Notes: generated by a model not told the origin, from the letters alone. A stretch of 48,364 nucleotides of DNA from Alectryocaccomicrobium faecavium (GCA_018713425.1 DVOT01000136.1:1-48364), one strand, 5' to 3'. Shown: positions 7,449-16,474, counted from the stretch's first letter. Numbers and translations are program-made.

Positions 7449-9227
7449 TTGCTGGGCAGGCGCTCGATGGGGATCTTCGGCAAACTGCTCACGAGCTATG
7501 TGCTATTGAGCCTGTTTGTGGTAGTGGTGGCGGGTGTGGTTTCCTTTGCGCTCAGCGTGGACTCGATCACCAGCGAAACGCTCGCGGAACTTTCCGAACA
7601 GGCGCAGTTCATGGCGGAATATTCCGCGCAGGTGGATCCCAGCGTTGATCCGTTGTTTTTTGAAAAGAGCCAGCGCGACGACTTTATGGTGCTGGAAGCC
7701 TATGGCGATGAATTCATCGCCCACCGGAAAAAGAACCCGCAAAGCGATTGGGAAATCACCGAAATCATCGATGCGCTGGATACCGAATTGGTGAAGCGTG
7801 TGTTCGCCGGCGAAACCGTGCTGGACACGCGCTATTTGGAATTTTTTGGCAACCAGATCGCTTTTGCCATTGTGCCCGTATTCGAAGCGGATGGCAGCGT
7901 GGAGATGGCCGTGATGGCCTATCGCACGATGAGCGAAATCCACGTGGCCGCGCTGGGCATGTCGATGACGTTGATCGTGGGCGTGGCGCTGGCCATGCTT
8001 TTGTCCACAGTGTTCGCCTGGTTCATCAGCCGCCGCTTCACGCGGCCGTTGGTTTCCATGAACCAGACCGCCTTGCGCATGGCCGAAGGGCATTATGGCG
8101 ACCGCGTGACCGTCTCCGCGCGGGACGAAATCGGCGTGTTGGGCGGCACGCTCAATCTGCTTTCGGGCCGGTTGGATGGCGTGATCGCGAACCTGCGTGC
8201 GGAAAAGCGCAAGCTGGAGCAGATTCTGCTCAGCCTGGGCGAAGGCGTGATCGCCGTGGATACGGAGGGCGAAGTGATGCACGGCAACCTTCCGGCGCTG
8301 GAAGTGCTGGAAGTGAAGGATTTTCCGGCGCTGCGCGAATCGGCCAACCCCAATCACCGCATGGTGATGGACGCGGTGCGCGCCTGCATCGAAACCGGGG
8401 AGAAGCAGGTGGTCACCTGGGTGAACGAGAGCGAGCGGAACCTGGAGGCCACGGTGAGCGCCGTGATGGATGGCGAACATGTGACCGGCGCGGTGGTGCT
8501 CTTGCGCGATGTATCGGAATCCGCGCGGCTGGAACAGTTGCGGCGGGATTATATCGCCAACATTTCCCACGAACTGCGCACGCCGCTCACGGGCATCCGA
8601 GGCATGGTGGAGCCGTTGATCGACGGCTATATGGATACCGAAGAAGAAAAGCAGGATTGCTACCGCGTGATTTACAAGGAGACCATCCGGCTGGAACACC
8701 TGATCAGCGATATGCTGGATGTGAGCCGCCTGCAGGCGGGCGTGGCGCGGATGGAATTGGAAGAAATCGGCGTGGAGGGCATTTTGCAGGCCGCACGGCG
8801 GCAGATTTTGCCCCGCGCGCAGGAAGCGGGCATTGAAGTGCGCGTGGAGGCCGGCGCGAATCTTACCGCCATGGCCGATGAAGAGCGCGTGATGCAGGTG
8901 CTGCTCATTTTGCTGGACAACGCCCTGAGCTTCACGCCCACCGGCGGCGCCATCACGCTCTACGCCAGGAGCGAACACGGGGGCGAGAAGACCGTGATCG
9001 GCGTGCGGGATACGGGCACGGGCATCGAGAGCCGGGATTTGCCCTATATCTGGGAGCGATTTTACAAGGCGGATCGTTCGCGCATGCGCATGTCTGGCAC
9101 GGGACTGGGGCTGGCCATCGCCAAGCTGGCGGTGGAACGCATGGGCGGCACGATCGACGTTGTGACGGAAGTGGGCAAAGGATCGGACTTTTTTGTGACG
9201 CTCAAAGCGACAGATGAGGCGGAATAA
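7449..9227 (+). CDS. Sensor histidine kinase (TM - outside domain - TM - HAMP - PAS - HisKA - HATPase)
   Basis: Membrane kinase partner of the preceding regulator. Order: first membrane helix (about residues 15-35), an extracytoplasmic domain of about 130 residues, second helix (about 170-195), HAMP (to about 245), a PAS-like domain (about 255-360), HisKA with the phospho-accepting histidine in NISHELRTPLTG, and HATPase_c with the N-box (LLDNALSF), G1 (DTGTGI), F-box (WERFYKADRS) and G2 (GTGLGLAIAK). The layout matches the PhoR/ResE/WalK class. Three in-frame starts are possible: TTG 7422 (overlapping the regulator), TTG 7449 (AGAGG at good spacing, chosen) and ATG 7467. The signal sensed is unknown. 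Confidence 0.93.
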   Translation: MLGRRSMGIFGKLLTSYVLLSLFVVVVAGVVSFALSVDSITSETLAELSEQAQFMAEYSAQVDPSVDPLFFEKSQRDDFMVLEAYGDEFIAHRKKNPQSDWEITEIIDALDTELVKRVFAGETVLDTRYLEFFGNQIAFAIVPVFEADGSVEMAVMAYRTMSEIHVAALGMSMTLIVGVALAMLLSTVFAWFISRRFTRPLVSMNQTALRMAEGHYGDRVTVSARDEIGVLGGTLNLLSGRLDGVIANLRAEKRKLEQILLSLGEGVIAVDTEGEVMHGNLPALEVLEVKDFPALRESANPNHRMVMDAVRACIETGEKQVVTWVNESERNLEATVSAVMDGEHVTGAVVLLRDVSESARLEQLRRDYIANISHELRTPLTGIRGMVEPLIDGYMDTEEEKQDCYRVIYKETIRLEHLISDMLDVSRLQAGVARMELEEIGVEGILQAARRQILPRAQEAGIEVRVEAGANLTAMADEERVMQVLLILLDNALSFTPTGGAITLYARSEHGGEKTVIGVRDTGTGIESRDLPYIWERFYKADRSRMRMSGTGLGLAIAKLAVERMGGTIDVVTEVGKGSDFFVTLKATDEAE

Positions 9228-9249
9228 CGCGCTTTTGATGGCAAAGGCA

Positions 9250-9277
9250 TTGCGCTTTTGCATGGATATGCTATAAT
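9250..9277 (+). promoter_or_regulatory. Extended -10 promoter of the ABC exporter operon
   Basis: TTGCGC (9250-9255), 16 bases, TGC-TATAAT (TATAAT 9272-9277). The extended -10 makes this credible. Start of transcription would be near 9284. Confidence 0.72.
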
Positions 9278-9284
9278 TCCCCCA

Positions 9285-9325
9285 TGCCCGGGCGGGATAC
9301 GCCCGGAGGGCAAGGGGGATTTTTT
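9285..9325 (+). promoter_or_regulatory. Leader hairpin followed by a T-run before the ABC ATPase
   Basis: At the predicted 5' end of the mRNA, TGCCC-GGGCG pairs with CGCCC-(GGA)-GGGCA, giving a 10-bp bulged stem. AAGGGGGA and six T follow, just before the ATG. It could be an attenuator or a 5' stabilising hairpin. The T-run is about 7 bases past the stem, so termination is not assured. Confidence 0.4.
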
Positions 9326-9330
9326 GCGCT

Positions 9331-10044
9331 ATGCTGCAAGTCAATCACGTAACCAAGAAATATGGCAAGGTGCTGGCCAACGACAATATATCGTTTTCTG
9401 TGAAAAATGGGCAATTGGCCGTTTTGCTGGGGCCCAACGGCGCGGGCAAATCGACGATCATCAAATGCATCGCCGGGCTGTTGCGCTTTCAGGGCGAAAT
9501 CCTGGTGGCCGGGCAGCCCAACGATTCGTTGGAAGCCAAGCACGCGCTGGGCTATGTGCCGGAAATGCCGGCCGTGTATGAATTGCTCACAGTGGGCGAG
9601 CACGTGGAGTTCATCCGGCGCGCGTACCGGCTGGGTGATGAGGCCAATGCTTACGCGGACGCGCTGCTGGAGCGCTTTGAGATGGCCGATAAGCGCGATA
9701 AGTTGGGCAAGGAGCTTTCCAAGGGCATGCAGCAAAAGCTTTCGGTGATTTGCGCGCTGCTGCCCCGGCCCGAAGTGGTGATCTTCGATGAGCCGCTGGT
9801 CGGCCTCGACCCGCACGCCATCAAGGAGTTAAAGGAACTCTTTGGCGAATTGAAGCGCGGCGGCGCTTCCGTGCTCATCAGCACGCACATGATCGATAGC
9901 GTGGAAGATTTTTGGGATGTGGCGCACATCATGATGAACGGGCGCTTCGCCGCCACGCGCGAAAACCGCGAGGGCGTGGATGAAAAGCCGCTCGAACAGC
10001 TCTTCTTCGAAATCACCGAGCGCGATAAGGGGGAGCGGGCATGA
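9331..10044 (+). CDS. ABC transporter ATP-binding protein (exporter type)
   Basis: A 237-residue ATPase that energises the permease encoded next. Motifs in order: Walker A GPNGAGKST (about 34-42), Q-loop region ALGYVPEMP, signature LSKGMQQKL, Walker B VVIFDEP, D-loop GLDP and the switch histidine in ISTHM. The short length and KGMQQKL-type signature fit the ABC-2/CcmA-like exporter ATPases. Its stop overlaps the permease start by four bases (ATGA), a sign of coupled translation. The substrate is unknown. Confidence 0.93.
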   Translation: MLQVNHVTKKYGKVLANDNISFSVKNGQLAVLLGPNGAGKSTIIKCIAGLLRFQGEILVAGQPNDSLEAKHALGYVPEMPAVYELLTVGEHVEFIRRAYRLGDEANAYADALLERFEMADKRDKLGKELSKGMQQKLSVICALLPRPEVVIFDEPLVGLDPHAIKELKELFGELKRGGASVLISTHMIDSVEDFWDVAHIMMNGRFAATRENREGVDEKPLEQLFFEITERDKGERA

Positions 10045-11606
10045 GCGCGTTGGCGTATTTGCTCTGGCGCACGCTGGCCAATGGGCTGAAGCGCGCGCTG
10101 CGGCGGCCTTCTTTTTGGATCGTGACGGTTTTGGTGTTGGCGATTTTGGGTGTTTCGTTCTTTGGCGGCGGCGAAATGCGCGCGGAGAACCTGGCCGGGG
10201 AGGGCCTGCGGGACGTTCGCGAACTGGTCGCCATGGCGTTTGCCCTGAACGCCGTGATGTTCGTGATGCTCGCCATGCAGGGGCTTTCGCGCGGCGCTTC
10301 GATGTTCTCCATGGCGGATGTGAATTTGCTCTTTCCCGCGCCCGTGCCGCCGGTGCGCATTTTGCTGTACGGCCTTTTGCGCGGGCTGAGCACGGCGCTG
10401 ATGTTGGGTTTGTTTTTGCTGTTTCAGTATTCCTGGGTCAATGGGCAATATGGCGTAGGCGCGGGCGGACTTTTGTTGCTCGTGTTGTGCTATGGCGTGA
10501 GCGTGTTCTTGGGACAGATCACGGCTACGGCGCTCTACGCGTTTTCCAGCGGCAGCGCAGCGCGCAAGCGCGCCATCCGCACCATCGCGGCCTGCGTATG
10601 CCTGCTGGCGGCGGGATACGCGCTCTATGGCGCGTTTGCCCGCATGGATGCGCCCCTTGCCGCGCTGGTGGATTGCGCGAATTCCCCCGCCATGCGTTTT
10701 TTCCCAGTGGGCGGTTGGCTGGCGGCGGTGATGGGCGGCGTTTTCACGGGGGATTTGAGCCTGGCGCTGTGGGGCGCGCTGCCTGTGGTTCTGCTGCCGG
10801 TTTTGCTCATCGCCCTGCTCTCGCGGATGAAGCGCTCCTATTATGAAGACGTGCTGGCGGCCACGGAATACCAGCAGCAGGTGCAGCTCACGCGGCAGAG
10901 CGGCTCTATCGAAACCGCGCCGGAAAAGGTGCGCCTGGGCAAGACGGGGCTGAGCCGCGGCGAAGGCGCGAGCGCGCTGTATTACAAGCACAAGCTCGAG
11001 GACCGGCGTGCGCGCGCTTCTCTCATCGGCGTGCCAGAGCTGATCTATCTGGCGATCATCTTCGCGTACACCTTCTTCTTGCGCGAGGAAGGCATCCTGC
11101 CAGCTTTGATCTTTGCCACGGTGATGCAGGTCACCAGCGTGATGCTGGGGCGGTGGGTGAAGGAACTCACCCGGCCGTATATCTACCTCATCCCCGAGCC
11201 GCCGTTTCAAAAGTTGCTGCAGTGCCTGCGCACCAGCCTGCGCGGCATGGGCGTAGAAGCCGTGCTGTGCATGGTGGGCGTGGGACTGATTCTGGGGCTT
11301 CCCATCGGGGAAACCGCCGCGCTGGTGCTGGTGCGCTTTTCGTTCGGCCTGCTCTTCATGGCGGGCAACCTGATGATCGAGCGCCTGTTCGGCGGGATGA
11401 CCAGCAAGGTGCTGGTGATGTTCTTCTATTATCTATCGATGATCGTGCTGGCCGTGCCGGGCACAGTGGCGTGCGTGCTGGCCGCGATCGTCTGGTCGCA
11501 GCTTGCGGGATTTTTCCTGCTGGCGGCGGTCAATGTGTCGCTCGCTGTGCTGGTCGCGTTCCTGTGCCGCAATGTATTGCGCTACGCGGAACTCAACCAG
11601 CGGTGA
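10041..11606 (+). CDS. ABC exporter permease (putative ABC exporter family)
   Basis: A 521-residue protein with roughly ten to twelve hydrophobic segments in two clusters (about residues 25-45, 65-260 and 320-515), separated by a cytoplasmic stretch near 270-315. The N-terminus carries a long amphipathic start (ALAYLLWRTLANGLKRAL) and FSMADVNLLFPAPVPPVRIL. This combination recalls the 'putative ABC exporter' family (Pfam ABC_export) paired with single ATPases in Bacillota. It probably forms the membrane channel for the preceding ATPase. The cargo cannot be predicted; control by the two-component system upstream is inference from position only. Confidence 0.82.
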   Translation: MSALAYLLWRTLANGLKRALRRPSFWIVTVLVLAILGVSFFGGGEMRAENLAGEGLRDVRELVAMAFALNAVMFVMLAMQGLSRGASMFSMADVNLLFPAPVPPVRILLYGLLRGLSTALMLGLFLLFQYSWVNGQYGVGAGGLLLLVLCYGVSVFLGQITATALYAFSSGSAARKRAIRTIAACVCLLAAGYALYGAFARMDAPLAALVDCANSPAMRFFPVGGWLAAVMGGVFTGDLSLALWGALPVVLLPVLLIALLSRMKRSYYEDVLAATEYQQQVQLTRQSGSIETAPEKVRLGKTGLSRGEGASALYYKHKLEDRRARASLIGVPELIYLAIIFAYTFFLREEGILPALIFATVMQVTSVMLGRWVKELTRPYIYLIPEPPFQKLLQCLRTSLRGMGVEAVLCMVGVGLILGLPIGETAALVLVRFSFGLLFMAGNLMIERLFGGMTSKVLVMFFYYLSMIVLAVPGTVACVLAAIVWSQLAGFFLLAAVNVSLAVLVAFLCRNVLRYAELNQR

Positions 11607-11642
11607 TTGGGCGCTGGCGGAAAGGAAAATAAAAAAGCGCGA

Positions 11643-11671
11643 TTGCATCCCCTGGGCTTGCGGTGTATAAT
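11643..11671 (+). promoter_or_regulatory. Sigma-A promoter of the PHP-helicase gene
   Basis: TTGCAT (11643-11648), 17 bases, perfect TATAAT (11666-11671), about 50 bases ahead of the ATG. No LexA-type operator is evident around it. Confidence 0.8.
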
Positions 11672-11718
11672 ATTGCCATTGGCGCAGTACGAAAGCCGAA
11701 AGAACAGGGGATTGATTT

Positions 11719-14700
11719 ATGTATATAGCGGATTTGCACATCCATTCCAAATATTCCCGCGCTACCAGCCGGGATCTCGATTTGCCCCATCTGGATTTAT
11801 GGGCGCGGCGCAAGGGCATTGCGCTGGTGGCCACGGGCGATTTTACCCACCCGGCTTGGCGCGAAGAGATGGAAAACGCGCTGGAACCTGCGGAAGAAGG
11901 GCTGTATACGTTGAAGCCAGATCTGCGTTTGCCCTGCGAGGTGCAAGGCGAGGCGCCGCGCTTTGTGATCAGCGGGGAAATCAGCTCCATTTATAAGAAG
12001 AATGGCAAAACCCGCAAAGTGCATAGCGTGATCCTTTTGCCGGATCTTGCAAGCGCGCAGGCGCTTTCGCAGCGGCTGGAGGCCATTGGCAACATCCATT
12101 CGGATGGCAGGCCGATTTTGGGCCTCGATTGCCGCGATTTGCTGGAAATCGCGCTGGACGCCTGTCCGAGCGCCGTGTTCATCCCCGCCCACATCTGGAC
12201 GCCGCACTTTTCTCTGCTGGGCGCGTTTTCCGGCTTCGATAGCCTGGAAGAGTGCTTTGGCGATTTGTCGGGCGAAATTCACGCGGTGGAAACCGGGCTC
12301 TCTTCCGATCCGCCGATGAACTGGCGCGTGCCGGATTTGGATGGGCTCACGCTCGTCTCCAATTCCGATGCGCACTCGCCCGCCAAGCTGGGCCGGGAAG
12401 CCAATCTGCTGGATTGCGCGCTTTCCTATCCCGCCATGGCGCACGCCATCCAAACGGGCGAGGGGTTTTGCGGCACGCTGGAATTTTATCCAGAAGAGGG
12501 AAAATACCACCTGGACGGGCACCGCAACTGCGGCGTTTGCCTGGAACCCAGCGAGGCGCGCAAATTGGGCGACGTATGCCCCGTATGTGGGCGGCGGCTG
12601 ACCATCGGCGTTTTGCACCGCGTGGAGGCGCTGGCTCTCCGGCCGGAAGGCGCGCGGCCGGAGGGGGCGAAGCCATTTGAAAGCCTCGTGCCCTTGCCGG
12701 AACTGCTCTCCGCCTCTCTGGGCGCGGGCGCGGCCAGCCGCCGCGTGCAAGAAGCGTATTTTTCGCTTCTGCGCGCGTTGGGCGATGAGATGTACATCCT
12801 GCGTGAGGCGGATCCCATGGATATCGAGCGCGTTGCGGGCTTTGCCGCGGCGGAAGGCGTGCGCCGCCTGCGCGCGGGCCGGGTGCGCCGCAAGGGCGGG
12901 TTCGACGGGGAATACGGGGAAATTTCCCTGTTTGAACCCGGGGAACTGGCCATGCTGGAAGGACAGATGGCCCTGCCCGGCCTTTCTCCCGTGGATGCGG
13001 CGCGCGAACAGCGCGCGAGAGAACGGGCGAAAAAAGAGCAAAAAGTGGCAGAAGGGTCTCTGGACGCGCGGGAAACGGAAGCGGCGCAAGGGGAGGCGCA
13101 CACGCCCCAGGGCCTGAACGAAGCGCAGCGCCAGGCCGTGGAGACAGCCGCGCCGCATGTGGCGGTGATCGCGGGGCCGGGCACGGGCAAAACCTTCACC
13201 CTGGTGGAGCGCATCGCTTACCTCGTGGAAGTTCGCGGCGCGAAGAGCGCGGAAATCACCGCCGTGACTTTCACGCGCCAGGCGGCGGAAGAAATGCGCG
13301 CGCGCCTGGAAGCGCGGTTGGGCGGCAAAAAGGCCGTGCGCGGCATGAACATTGGCACCTTCCACGCCATTTGCCTGGCGTTGCTGGAAAAAAAGCCCTT
13401 GTTGGGCGAGAGCGAGGCGCGCGATGTGGCGCGCGGCGTGCTGGAAGCGGGCGGGTCTAAGGGGCTTTCGCCCCGCGCGCTCGTGGAGCGGGTTTCCCAG
13501 GTGAAAAATGGCGCGAGCCTGGAAAGCGCGGGCCTGCCGGAAGATTTGTATCGCGCTTACCAGGCGCGCCTGACCGAGTTGGGCGCGCGGGATCTGGACG
13601 ATGTGCTGTTGGAAGCGCTGGAAATGGATCTCGCGGGCAAGCGCGCGTTCACGCATGTGCTGGTGGACGAATTCCAGGATATCAACGCCGTGCAGCGCAG
13701 GCTGGTGCGCCATTTCGCGGCGGCGGGCAAGACGCTGTTCGCCATTGGCGACCCAGATCAATCGATTTATGGCTTTCGCGGCGCGGACGCGGGCTGCTTC
13801 GCCGCGTTGGCGCGCGATTGGCCGGATTTGCAGGTGATCCGCCTGCGGGAAAACTACCGTTCCACGCCGCAGATTTTGGCGGCGGCGCTCCAGTCCATTT
13901 CCGCCAACCCTGGCGGGCAACGCGAACTTCGCGCCGCGCGCCCGGATGGAGAGGCGGTGCGCGCGTTGCTCGCGCCGGACGCGTTCTCCGAGGGCGTGTT
14001 CATCGCCAAGGAAATTGGCCGCATGACGGGCGGCATGGACATGCTCGCCGCGCATGGCGGCGGCGTGCGCGAAACCGCGCGCGCGTTTTCGGAAATCGCG
14101 GTTTTGTGCCGCACACGCCGCCAATTGGAAACCATTGAAGCTTGCCTGCGGCACGACGATATCCCCTGCGTGATCGCCGGGCGCGGCGATTTCTTGCAGG
14201 ACGACGCTGTGCGCGCGGCGCAAGCGTTTTTCGCCAGCCTGCTGGAAAAGGACGCGGCGGCGTTCTCGCTCGCGCTGCGGCTGGGGTATGACTGTCCCGC
14301 GGAGGAGGCGGAGGCCGCCGCGCGGGCATACGCGGAGGCGCCTTCGCCGCTCGCCTTTGCCCAGGACGCGGGCGATCTGGGCACGACGGCGCTGTGGGCG
14401 CGCGACGCGCGGGATTTCGCGCCCCGCGCGGAAAAAGAAAAGCCGCGCAAGCTGCTGGAAGGCTGGTGCGCGGCGCATGGAAAAAATCCCGCCCTGGAAA
14501 AGCTGCTTGCCGCGGCGGCGTTTGCCCAGGATATGCCCTCGTTCCTCAATTTGCTGGCCACCGGCGAAGAAGCGGATATCCGCCGCGCTGCGGGCAAGGG
14601 CTACGCCTCCGGCGCCGTGCGGCTGATGACGCTGCACGGCGCGAAGGGCTTGGAGTTCCCGGTGGTGTTCCTGGCGGGGGTCAGCGAGGGCGCGCTGCCG

Positions 14701-14913
14701 CTGGAGCGGGAGGACGAGCCCTGCGATGTGGAGGAGGAGCGCAGGCTCTTCTTCGTGGGCCTTACGCGCGCCCGGGAGGAATTGATCCTCACCGCGGCGG
14801 GCGCGTATTCCCCCTTTGTACAAGAATTGCCCGGCGATGTGCGCCGGGCAAGCATACCGGCGCGCTTGCGCGCGCCGGCGGCGGAACAACTCAGTTTGTT
14901 CGATGAATTGTGA
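11719..14913 (+). CDS. PHP-domain / zinc-ribbon / UvrD-Rep helicase fusion ending in a sliding-clamp motif
   Basis: A 1064-residue fusion. Residues 1 to about 255 form a PHP metal-dependent phosphoesterase of the TIGR00375 type, with ligands in DLHIHS (5-10), the GDFTHP stretch (40-45), Glu87, His102, PAHIW (156-160) and NSDAHS (215-220). Residues 271-290 form a zinc ribbon (CGVC and CPVC). After a charged linker (about 425-465) comes a superfamily 1 helicase: Q-motif GLNEAQRQAV, Walker A AGPGTGKT (485-492), Walker B VDEFQDINAVQ, motif III GDPDQSIYGFRGAD, motif IV NYRST, motif V TLHGAKGLEF and motif VI VGLTRAREEL. The protein ends QLSLFDEL, and QLSLF matches the beta-clamp-binding consensus. 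A role at stalled or damaged replication forks is inferred. It converges on uxaC, with a single base between the stop codons. Confidence 0.92.
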   Translation: MYIADLHIHSKYSRATSRDLDLPHLDLWARRKGIALVATGDFTHPAWREEMENALEPAEEGLYTLKPDLRLPCEVQGEAPRFVISGEISSIYKKNGKTRKVHSVILLPDLASAQALSQRLEAIGNIHSDGRPILGLDCRDLLEIALDACPSAVFIPAHIWTPHFSLLGAFSGFDSLEECFGDLSGEIHAVETGLSSDPPMNWRVPDLDGLTLVSNSDAHSPAKLGREANLLDCALSYPAMAHAIQTGEGFCGTLEFYPEEGKYHLDGHRNCGVCLEPSEARKLGDVCPVCGRRLTIGVLHRVEALALRPEGARPEGAKPFESLVPLPELLSASLGAGAASRRVQEAYFSLLRALGDEMYILREADPMDIERVAGFAAAEGVRRLRAGRVRRKGGFDGEYGEISLFEPGELAMLEGQMALPGLSPVDAAREQRARERAKKEQKVAEGSLDARETEAAQGEAHTPQGLNEAQRQAVETAAPHVAVIAGPGTGKTFTLVERIAYLVEVRGAKSAEITAVTFTRQAAEEMRARLEARLGGKKAVRGMNIGTFHAICLALLEKKPLLGESEARDVARGVLEAGGSKGLSPRALVERVSQVKNGASLESAGLPEDLYRAYQARLTELGARDLDDVLLEALEMDLAGKRAFTHVLVDEFQDINAVQRRLVRHFAAAGKTLFAIGDPDQSIYGFRGADAGCFAALARDWPDLQVIRLRENYRSTPQILAAALQSISANPGGQRELRAARPDGEAVRALLAPDAFSEGVFIAKEIGRMTGGMDMLAAHGGGVRETARAFSEIAVLCRTRRQLETIEACLRHDDIPCVIAGRGDFLQDDAVRAAQAFFASLLEKDAAAFSLALRLGYDCPAEEAEAAARAYAEAPSPLAFAQDAGDLGTTALWARDARDFAPRAEKEKPRKLLEGWCAAHGKNPALEKLLAAAAFAQDMPSFLNLLATGEEADIRRAAGKGYASGAVRLMTLHGAKGLEFPVVFLAGVSEGALPLEREDEPCDVEEERRLFFVGLTRAREELILTAAGAYSPFVQELPGDVRRASIPARLRAPAAEQLSLFDEL

Positions 14914-14914
14914 T

Positions 14915-16312
14915 TTACAGGCCGAAATAGCGCTTGGCGTTGTAGTAGCAGATATCCTTCACCATGGCTTCCAGCGCTTCCATATCGGCGGGATATTCGC
15001 CGTTTTCCACCCATTCGCCAATGAGGTTGCACAGGATGCGGCGGAAATACTCGTGGCGCGGATAGCTCACAAAGGAGCGGGAATCCGTGAGCATGCCCAC
15101 GAACTGCGAGAGCAGGCCCAGATTGGCCAGCGCGGTCATCTGCTCCACCATGCCGGGGAGCGTGTCGCAGAACCACCAGCCGCTGCCGAACTGGATTTTG
15201 CCGCGGATGCCGTCGCCCTGGAAGTTGCCGGTCATGGTGCCAATCACGGAATTGGCCGTGCCATTGAGGCAATAGAGCACGGTTTTGGGCAGGGAAGCGT
15301 TCGCGTCCTGCGCGTCCAGGATGCGGCTCAGGTCGCGGGCGAAGGGCGCGTCGGAAACGGAATCGAAGCCGATGTCCGGGCCGAAGCGCTCGAACATGCG
15401 CTTGTTGTTGTTGCGCAGCGCGCCGATGTGGTACTGCTGCGCCCAGCCCATCTTGTGATACATCTCGCCCAGGCCCACCAGCACGAGCGTGCGGTAAGCA
15501 TCCAGGTCTTCGGGGCGCACCGCGTGGCCCAGCAGTCCTGCGGCGAGCGCACGATCGGCTTTGGCGCGGTCGAAACAGGCGTGGGGCACGCTATCCAGCC
15601 CGTGATCGCTGATGCGCGCGCCGCAGGCGTGGAAGTATTCCACGCGCTTGCCTAGCGCTTCGATCACGTCGCTGGTGGTGCGGATTTCCACACCGGAAAC
15701 CTCGCTGAGCTTTTGCATGTATTCCTTAAAGCCCGCGCGGTCGGCATTGATGGCCTTGTCCGGCCGGAAGGCGGGCAGTACGCGGGTGGCAAACGCGCCA
15801 TCCTGCGCGATGGCTTTGTGGTATTCCAGAGAATCGATGGGATCGTCCGTCGTGCAGACGACTTCCACATTGAAACGGCGAATCAGCCCCTTGGCGCGGT
15901 ATTCATCCGTGGCCAGCAGCGCGTTCGCGCGTTCCCAGATGGAAGGGGCGCTCGCCTCGTTCAGTACGTCCTCAATGCCGAACACGCGGCGCAGCTCCAA
16001 GTGCGTCCAGTGATAGAGCGGATTGCCGATGGCGGCGGGCAACATGCGGGCGTAGGCGAGGAACTTGTCGTAATCGCTCGCGTCCCCACAGATGTATTTT
16101 TCGTCGATGCCAAAGGCGCGCATCTGCCGCCACTTGTAGTGGTCGCCGCCGAGCATCAGGTGGCCAATGTTGCGGAACTGGATGTTTTCCGCGATTTCCT
16201 GGGGATTTAGATGGCAGTGATAGTCGATGATGGGCATGGTTTCCGCCGCCGCGTACAGGCGCCGGGCCGTTTCGTTTTTCAAGAGAAAATCCTTGTCCAT
16301 GAACGTTTTCAT
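14915..16312 (-). CDS. uxaC: Glucuronate (uronate) isomerase
   Basis: Interconverts D-glucuronate with D-fructuronate and D-galacturonate with D-tagaturonate, the entry step for pectin and glucuronoxylan sugars. The 465-residue length is typical. Family signatures are the metal motif in IDYHCHLNPQEIAENI near residue 30, GGDHYKWRQMRAFGI, HWTHLELRRVFGI, the DDPIDSLEYH region and the C-terminal GWWFCDTLPGM plus LTDSRSFVSYPRHEYFRR. Ribosome binding site GGAGGTG lies 7-9 bases before the ATG at 16312. It has its own promoter, divergent from the YfbR-like gene. The usual partners uxuA, uxuB and kdgK are not in the window. Confidence 0.96.
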   Translation of the reverse strand: MKTFMDKDFLLKNETARRLYAAAETMPIIDYHCHLNPQEIAENIQFRNIGHLMLGGDHYKWRQMRAFGIDEKYICGDASDYDKFLAYARMLPAAIGNPLYHWTHLELRRVFGIEDVLNEASAPSIWERANALLATDEYRAKGLIRRFNVEVVCTTDDPIDSLEYHKAIAQDGAFATRVLPAFRPDKAINADRAGFKEYMQKLSEVSGVEIRTTSDVIEALGKRVEYFHACGARISDHGLDSVPHACFDRAKADRALAAGLLGHAVRPEDLDAYRTLVLVGLGEMYHKMGWAQQYHIGALRNNNKRMFERFGPDIGFDSVSDAPFARDLSRILDAQDANASLPKTVLYCLNGTANSVIGTMTGNFQGDGIRGKIQFGSGWWFCDTLPGMVEQMTALANLGLLSQFVGMLTDSRSFVSYPRHEYFRRILCNLIGEWVENGEYPADMEALEAMVKDICYYNAKRYFGL

Positions 16313-16322
16313 AAGGATACAC

Positions 16323-16418
16323 CTCCGGAAAAAAATCCTGTGTTTATACTACTCCGGAACCAGGCGCTTGTCAAGAAAAATCTACCGGCGGCGGGGTTGC
16401 GCCGTTTACTTTTCCGGA
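16323..16418. promoter_or_regulatory. Three TCCGGA sites in a divergent promoter region
   Basis: The palindrome TCCGGA occurs at 16324-16329, 16353-16358 and 16413-16418. The first overlaps the uxaC ribosome binding site, the second lies in the uxaC -35/-10 spacer and the third lies in the spacer of the opposite promoter. The first two are 29 bases apart, close to three helical turns. They could be operators for a shared regulator, or chance in GC-rich DNA. Confidence 0.3.
16346..16374 (-). promoter_or_regulatory. Promoter of uxaC
   Basis: On the minus strand a perfect TTGACA (16369-16374), 17 bases, then TAGTAT (16346-16351). Confidence 0.75.
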
Positions 16419-16433
16419 TAAAAATGCTATAAT
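16405..16433 (+). promoter_or_regulatory. Promoter of the YfbR-like gene
   Basis: TTTACT (16405-16410), 17 bases, then TGC-TATAAT with the hexamer at 16428-16433, an extended -10 box. Confidence 0.72.
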
Positions 16434-16474
16434 GAAACCATCGCATGGCGCACTGCGCAATTTTGGAGCGCTGG

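Noticed and set aside
7503..9344. 613-codon frame antisense to the sensor kinase
   Set aside because: The histidine kinase motifs are all on the plus strand; the antisense translation is His-rich and featureless.
11797..14889. 1030-codon frame antisense to the PHP-helicase gene
   Set aside because: The plus-strand product has complete PHP and SF1 helicase motifs. The antisense product is low-complexity Arg/Ala/His with no family features.
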